Assembly: GCF_006335125.1 (NCBI RefSeq)
Contig: NZ_VDMO01000046.1
Span: 1 to 14,298, forward strand
Length of the DNA stretch: 14,298 nucleotides
DNA from: Deinococcus radiopugnans ATCC 19172
GTDB lineage: Bacteria; Deinococcota; Deinococci; Deinococcales; Deinococcaceae
Direction: 5' to 3'
Numbering within the stretch: the stretch's first letter is position 1; each line of letters begins with the position of its first letter. The notes under the pieces are model-generated. The model was not told the DNA's origin and did not search any database. It worked only from the letters and a program-made list of their open reading frames with translations. Shown here piece after piece: positions 12,626 through 14,298 of this stretch. The translations under genes were made by a program, and so were the position numbers.

Positions 12626-13330
12626 ATGACCAAAGCCGTTGGGAGACCGCCCCACAAGCCTAGAAACGTGACGGTCAGTCTCGCCGCCCATCACGCCGCC
12701 GAATTGGAGCGGTTGGCCGGCGCACACGGAGTCAAGCTATCCACCTTCTGCGCTCACCTGCTGGAGCGTTACAGCATGGAAGACCGCGACATGCTGACCT
12801 CCGAACTGCTCAAAGCGGCCGTGGTGGAAACGGTGCACCGCGAGATGGCTGAGCATCACCACCGGGTGCGTTCACTGTTTGCCCGCACGGCGCTGGAGAG
12901 CATCGCCACCCGGCAGTTGGCCCGCGTGACCTTGCAAGCCCTCCTCAAAAGCGACAGGGCCGATACCTACAACGAGGAGGCGTGGGAGTACGCCGTTCAC
13001 GTTCTCAAGAACCCTACCCCGGCGATCAAGGCGGCCATTGGGCAACTATCCGAAAGTATCAGCAACGATGACCCCACGTTGCTGATGAGAGTCCGGGAGT
13101 CCACCGCACAGATGACCGCAGGACTGGGGGAAGTGCGGACGCTGGCCGAGGAGGTCCGGCGGTTGACCGAACAACAAGCCCTGGTCATGGAGATGATGAG
13201 CAGAATGGGGGAGACCCTGACCTACATGGGCCAGCGGATCAACGACACCCAGCGCGTCACCATCACGGCCATTGAGAAGTTGGAGCAGGCCGAGGAAACC
13301 GCGAAGGCCAAGAAAGGACTGTTCAGGTAA
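12626..13330 (+). CDS. Mobilization accessory protein, ribbon-helix-helix type (MobC-like)
   Basis: A 234-residue protein. Residues about 8-50 (RPPHKPRNVTVSLAAHHAAELERLAGAHGVKLSTFCAHLLERY) read as a ribbon-helix-helix DNA-binding domain: a strand RNVTVSL, then two helices. The rest is helical, with a coiled-coil stretch (about 175-228) and a basic end KAKKGLFR. It precedes the relaxase-like gene with a TAATG overlap (stop 13328-13330, ATG 13330), so the two are co-translated. Accessory proteins of this kind bind oriT and help the relaxase form the relaxosome. Named by context and fold; no close family claimed. Confidence 0.72.
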   Translation: MTKAVGRPPHKPRNVTVSLAAHHAAELERLAGAHGVKLSTFCAHLLERYSMEDRDMLTSELLKAAVVETVHREMAEHHHRVRSLFARTALESIATRQLARVTLQALLKSDRADTYNEEAWEYAVHVLKNPTPAIKAAIGQLSESISNDDPTLLMRVRESTAQMTAGLGEVRTLAEEVRRLTEQQALVMEMMSRMGETLTYMGQRINDTQRVTITAIEKLEQAEETAKAKKGLFR

Positions 13331-14082
13331 TGGCCCGCCTTGCGTCCAATCAGCGGGTGGTCACGTCGATGAAGGACCGCAGCGGCAACGCCTACACCAA
13401 GACCAGCGCTGGAGGCAAAGCCCGCGCTGGGAGCGCCGTGAAGTACATGGACGAGGACAAGAAGACCCGGCTCTACCGGCTGGAAGAGGGCTACGGGGCC
13501 ACCGAGACTGACCGGCATGAAGCCCTGGAACGGATCAGGGAGACCGAGACCCGCTATCAGCAACATCTGGCCTTCACCACCAAGTTGCCCGGCGATCTGC
13601 CGATGCTGCCCAGGCACGAGCGGTCCACCGTGGAGATGCTGGCCCAGGCGATTCAGGCGCGGCGGCCTGACGCGGAAATCTACGCCCTGGCCGTTCACCA
13701 GCAGGAGCAGGGAAACATCCATGTCCACGTTGTTTTTGGGACTGCTACCACCCTGCGGCGGGATGATCTGGCCCACCTGCGAGAACTGGCGTTCCAGATG
13801 GAGCAACGCCTGAAGCGGGAGCTGGAGCTGAGCCCCCTACGGCTGGACCGTGGGAAGGAGATCGAGTTGCGGGGCGAAATCAGCAGGGAGGGGGTGGCCG
13901 TCAAACAGGTCGACGCCGACGATTCGGGCAGCGGCACGGGAAAAACAGGCGGCAAGGCCCCCACACTGGACCTGAACGACCTTAAGGGGGGAGCGCCGAA
14001 GCCCCAGACGCAACTCCAGACCCCGGAACCGGAAGCACCCCAGAAGCAGCGCCAGCGGCAGTATGGGATCGAGTTGGGCTGA
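13330..14082 (+). CDS. Relaxase / mobilization nuclease (short, single-domain)
   Basis: A 250-residue protein with the metal-binding histidine triad of relaxases: H123 in ALAVH and H131/H133 in GNIHVHVVFG. Candidate nicking tyrosines are Y22 (NAYTKT) and Y39 in GSAVKYMDEDKK, the latter resembling the KY.TR region of MOBP-type relaxases. Residues about 195-250 are a low-complexity, Pro/Gln/Gly-rich tail. It nicks oriT and would lead the DNA strand into a recipient using another plasmid's conjugation channel. No helicase or primase domain is attached, so it is short for the class. Coupled to the upstream accessory gene by a one-base overlap. Confidence 0.85.
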   Translation: MARLASNQRVVTSMKDRSGNAYTKTSAGGKARAGSAVKYMDEDKKTRLYRLEEGYGATETDRHEALERIRETETRYQQHLAFTTKLPGDLPMLPRHERSTVEMLAQAIQARRPDAEIYALAVHQQEQGNIHVHVVFGTATTLRRDDLAHLRELAFQMEQRLKRELELSPLRLDRGKEIELRGEISREGVAVKQVDADDSGSGTGKTGGKAPTLDLNDLKGGAPKPQTQLQTPEPEAPQKQRQRQYGIELG

Positions 14083-14218
14083 GGCGGCCAGCGGCATTCT
14101 TCAGTGCCTGACCCCTGAGCCGGACAGCGCCGACGACAGCATCGAGAAGGGGAGTCTGATCTTATGGCGCACCGTCCAGGCGCTGCTCAAGTTTGGGGGA
14201 GTCGTCCCGCTGAAGTAG
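14063..14218 (+). CDS. Small ORF overlapping the relaxase end, hypothetical
   Basis: ATG 14063 lies inside the last codons of the relaxase gene (20-base overlap) and opens a 51-residue frame, MGSSWAEAASGILQCL... ending VQALLKFGGVVPLK. A Pro/Asp linker separates two helical parts. Overlap suggests translational coupling, but there is no strong ribosome binding site. The end of this ORF lies inside the terminal overlap, so on the circle it is intact. Function unknown. Confidence 0.5.
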   Translation: MGSSWAEAASGILQCLTPEPDSADDSIEKGSLILWRTVQALLKFGGVVPLK

Positions 14219-14298
14219 GGCCTGTTGCCGGCGTGATTGACACTAAACGGGATTAGTGTCAGCCCCTGAGCGGCTGGGTCAGAGGGTCCGGCGAGGGC
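14172..14298. repeat. Terminal overlap, copy 2 (circular-contig signature)
   Basis: Identical to bases 1-127. See the first copy; joining the two gives one circle. It contains the second copy of the inverted repeat TGACACTAA-N6-TTAGTGTCA (14238-14261). Confidence 0.93.

Overview
This window looks like one complete small mobilizable plasmid, probably from Deinococcus or a close relative. Bases 1-127 are repeated exactly at 14172-14298. That is the overlap expected when a circular molecule is written as a linear contig, so the real circle would be about 14,171 bp. The host guess rests on the GC-rich coding style, on several genes whose start codon lies 5-8 bp after a TAnnnT -10 box (leaderless transcripts, common in Deinococcus), and on the general look of the replication protein. 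It is not proven from sequence alone.

Layout, in map order. (1) 14063-14218 and 48-390: a small ORF overlapping the relaxase end, a perfect inverted repeat (67-90) and a Gln/Glu/His-rich ORF without a convincing start. (2) 415-840 (minus): an orphan single-domain response regulator. (3) 841-1547: a mostly non-coding stretch with one weak ORF, an 18-bp perfect palindrome and a promoter/operator region. (4) 1548-3930: a tightly coupled three-gene operon encoding an exported erythromycin-esterase-like protein with an NTF2/SnoaL-like N-terminal part, a four-helix membrane protein and a 66-residue XRE-type regulator. (5) 4044-4710: a cluster of palindromes built on CCTCAC/GTGAGG, followed by a gene for a MerR-like DNA-binding, coiled-coil protein. 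This is the best candidate for an undescribed plasmid segregation or copy-control unit. (6) 5002-5817: a toxin-antitoxin pair of the HI1419/HI1420 type with its own operator/promoter and a terminator. (7) 5864-7240: a complete IS4-family insertion sequence. (8) 7282-8887: the replication module, with four 11-bp-phased iteron-like repeats, a long hairpin and the Rep gene.

(9) 8950-10600 is a visibly AT-rich, probably acquired island. It carries a HEPN-like gene, a small minus-strand gene, a small hypothetical gene and AT-rich spacers. (10) 10594-11289 holds two tandem paralogous winged-helix genes. (11) 11405-12139 holds two small hypothetical genes separated by a long hairpin and closed by a textbook rho-independent terminator. 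(12) 12178-14082 is the mobilization region: a 450-bp non-coding stretch full of inverted repeats (oriT candidate), a ribbon-helix-helix-type accessory gene and a short relaxase-like protein with an intact histidine triad.

Functionally, rep plus iterons maintain the plasmid. The palindrome/MerR unit and the toxin-antitoxin pair probably keep it in the population, and the relaxase pair allows transfer in trans of a helper conjugation system. The esterase operon, the response regulator, the HEPN protein and the winged-helix pair are cargo.
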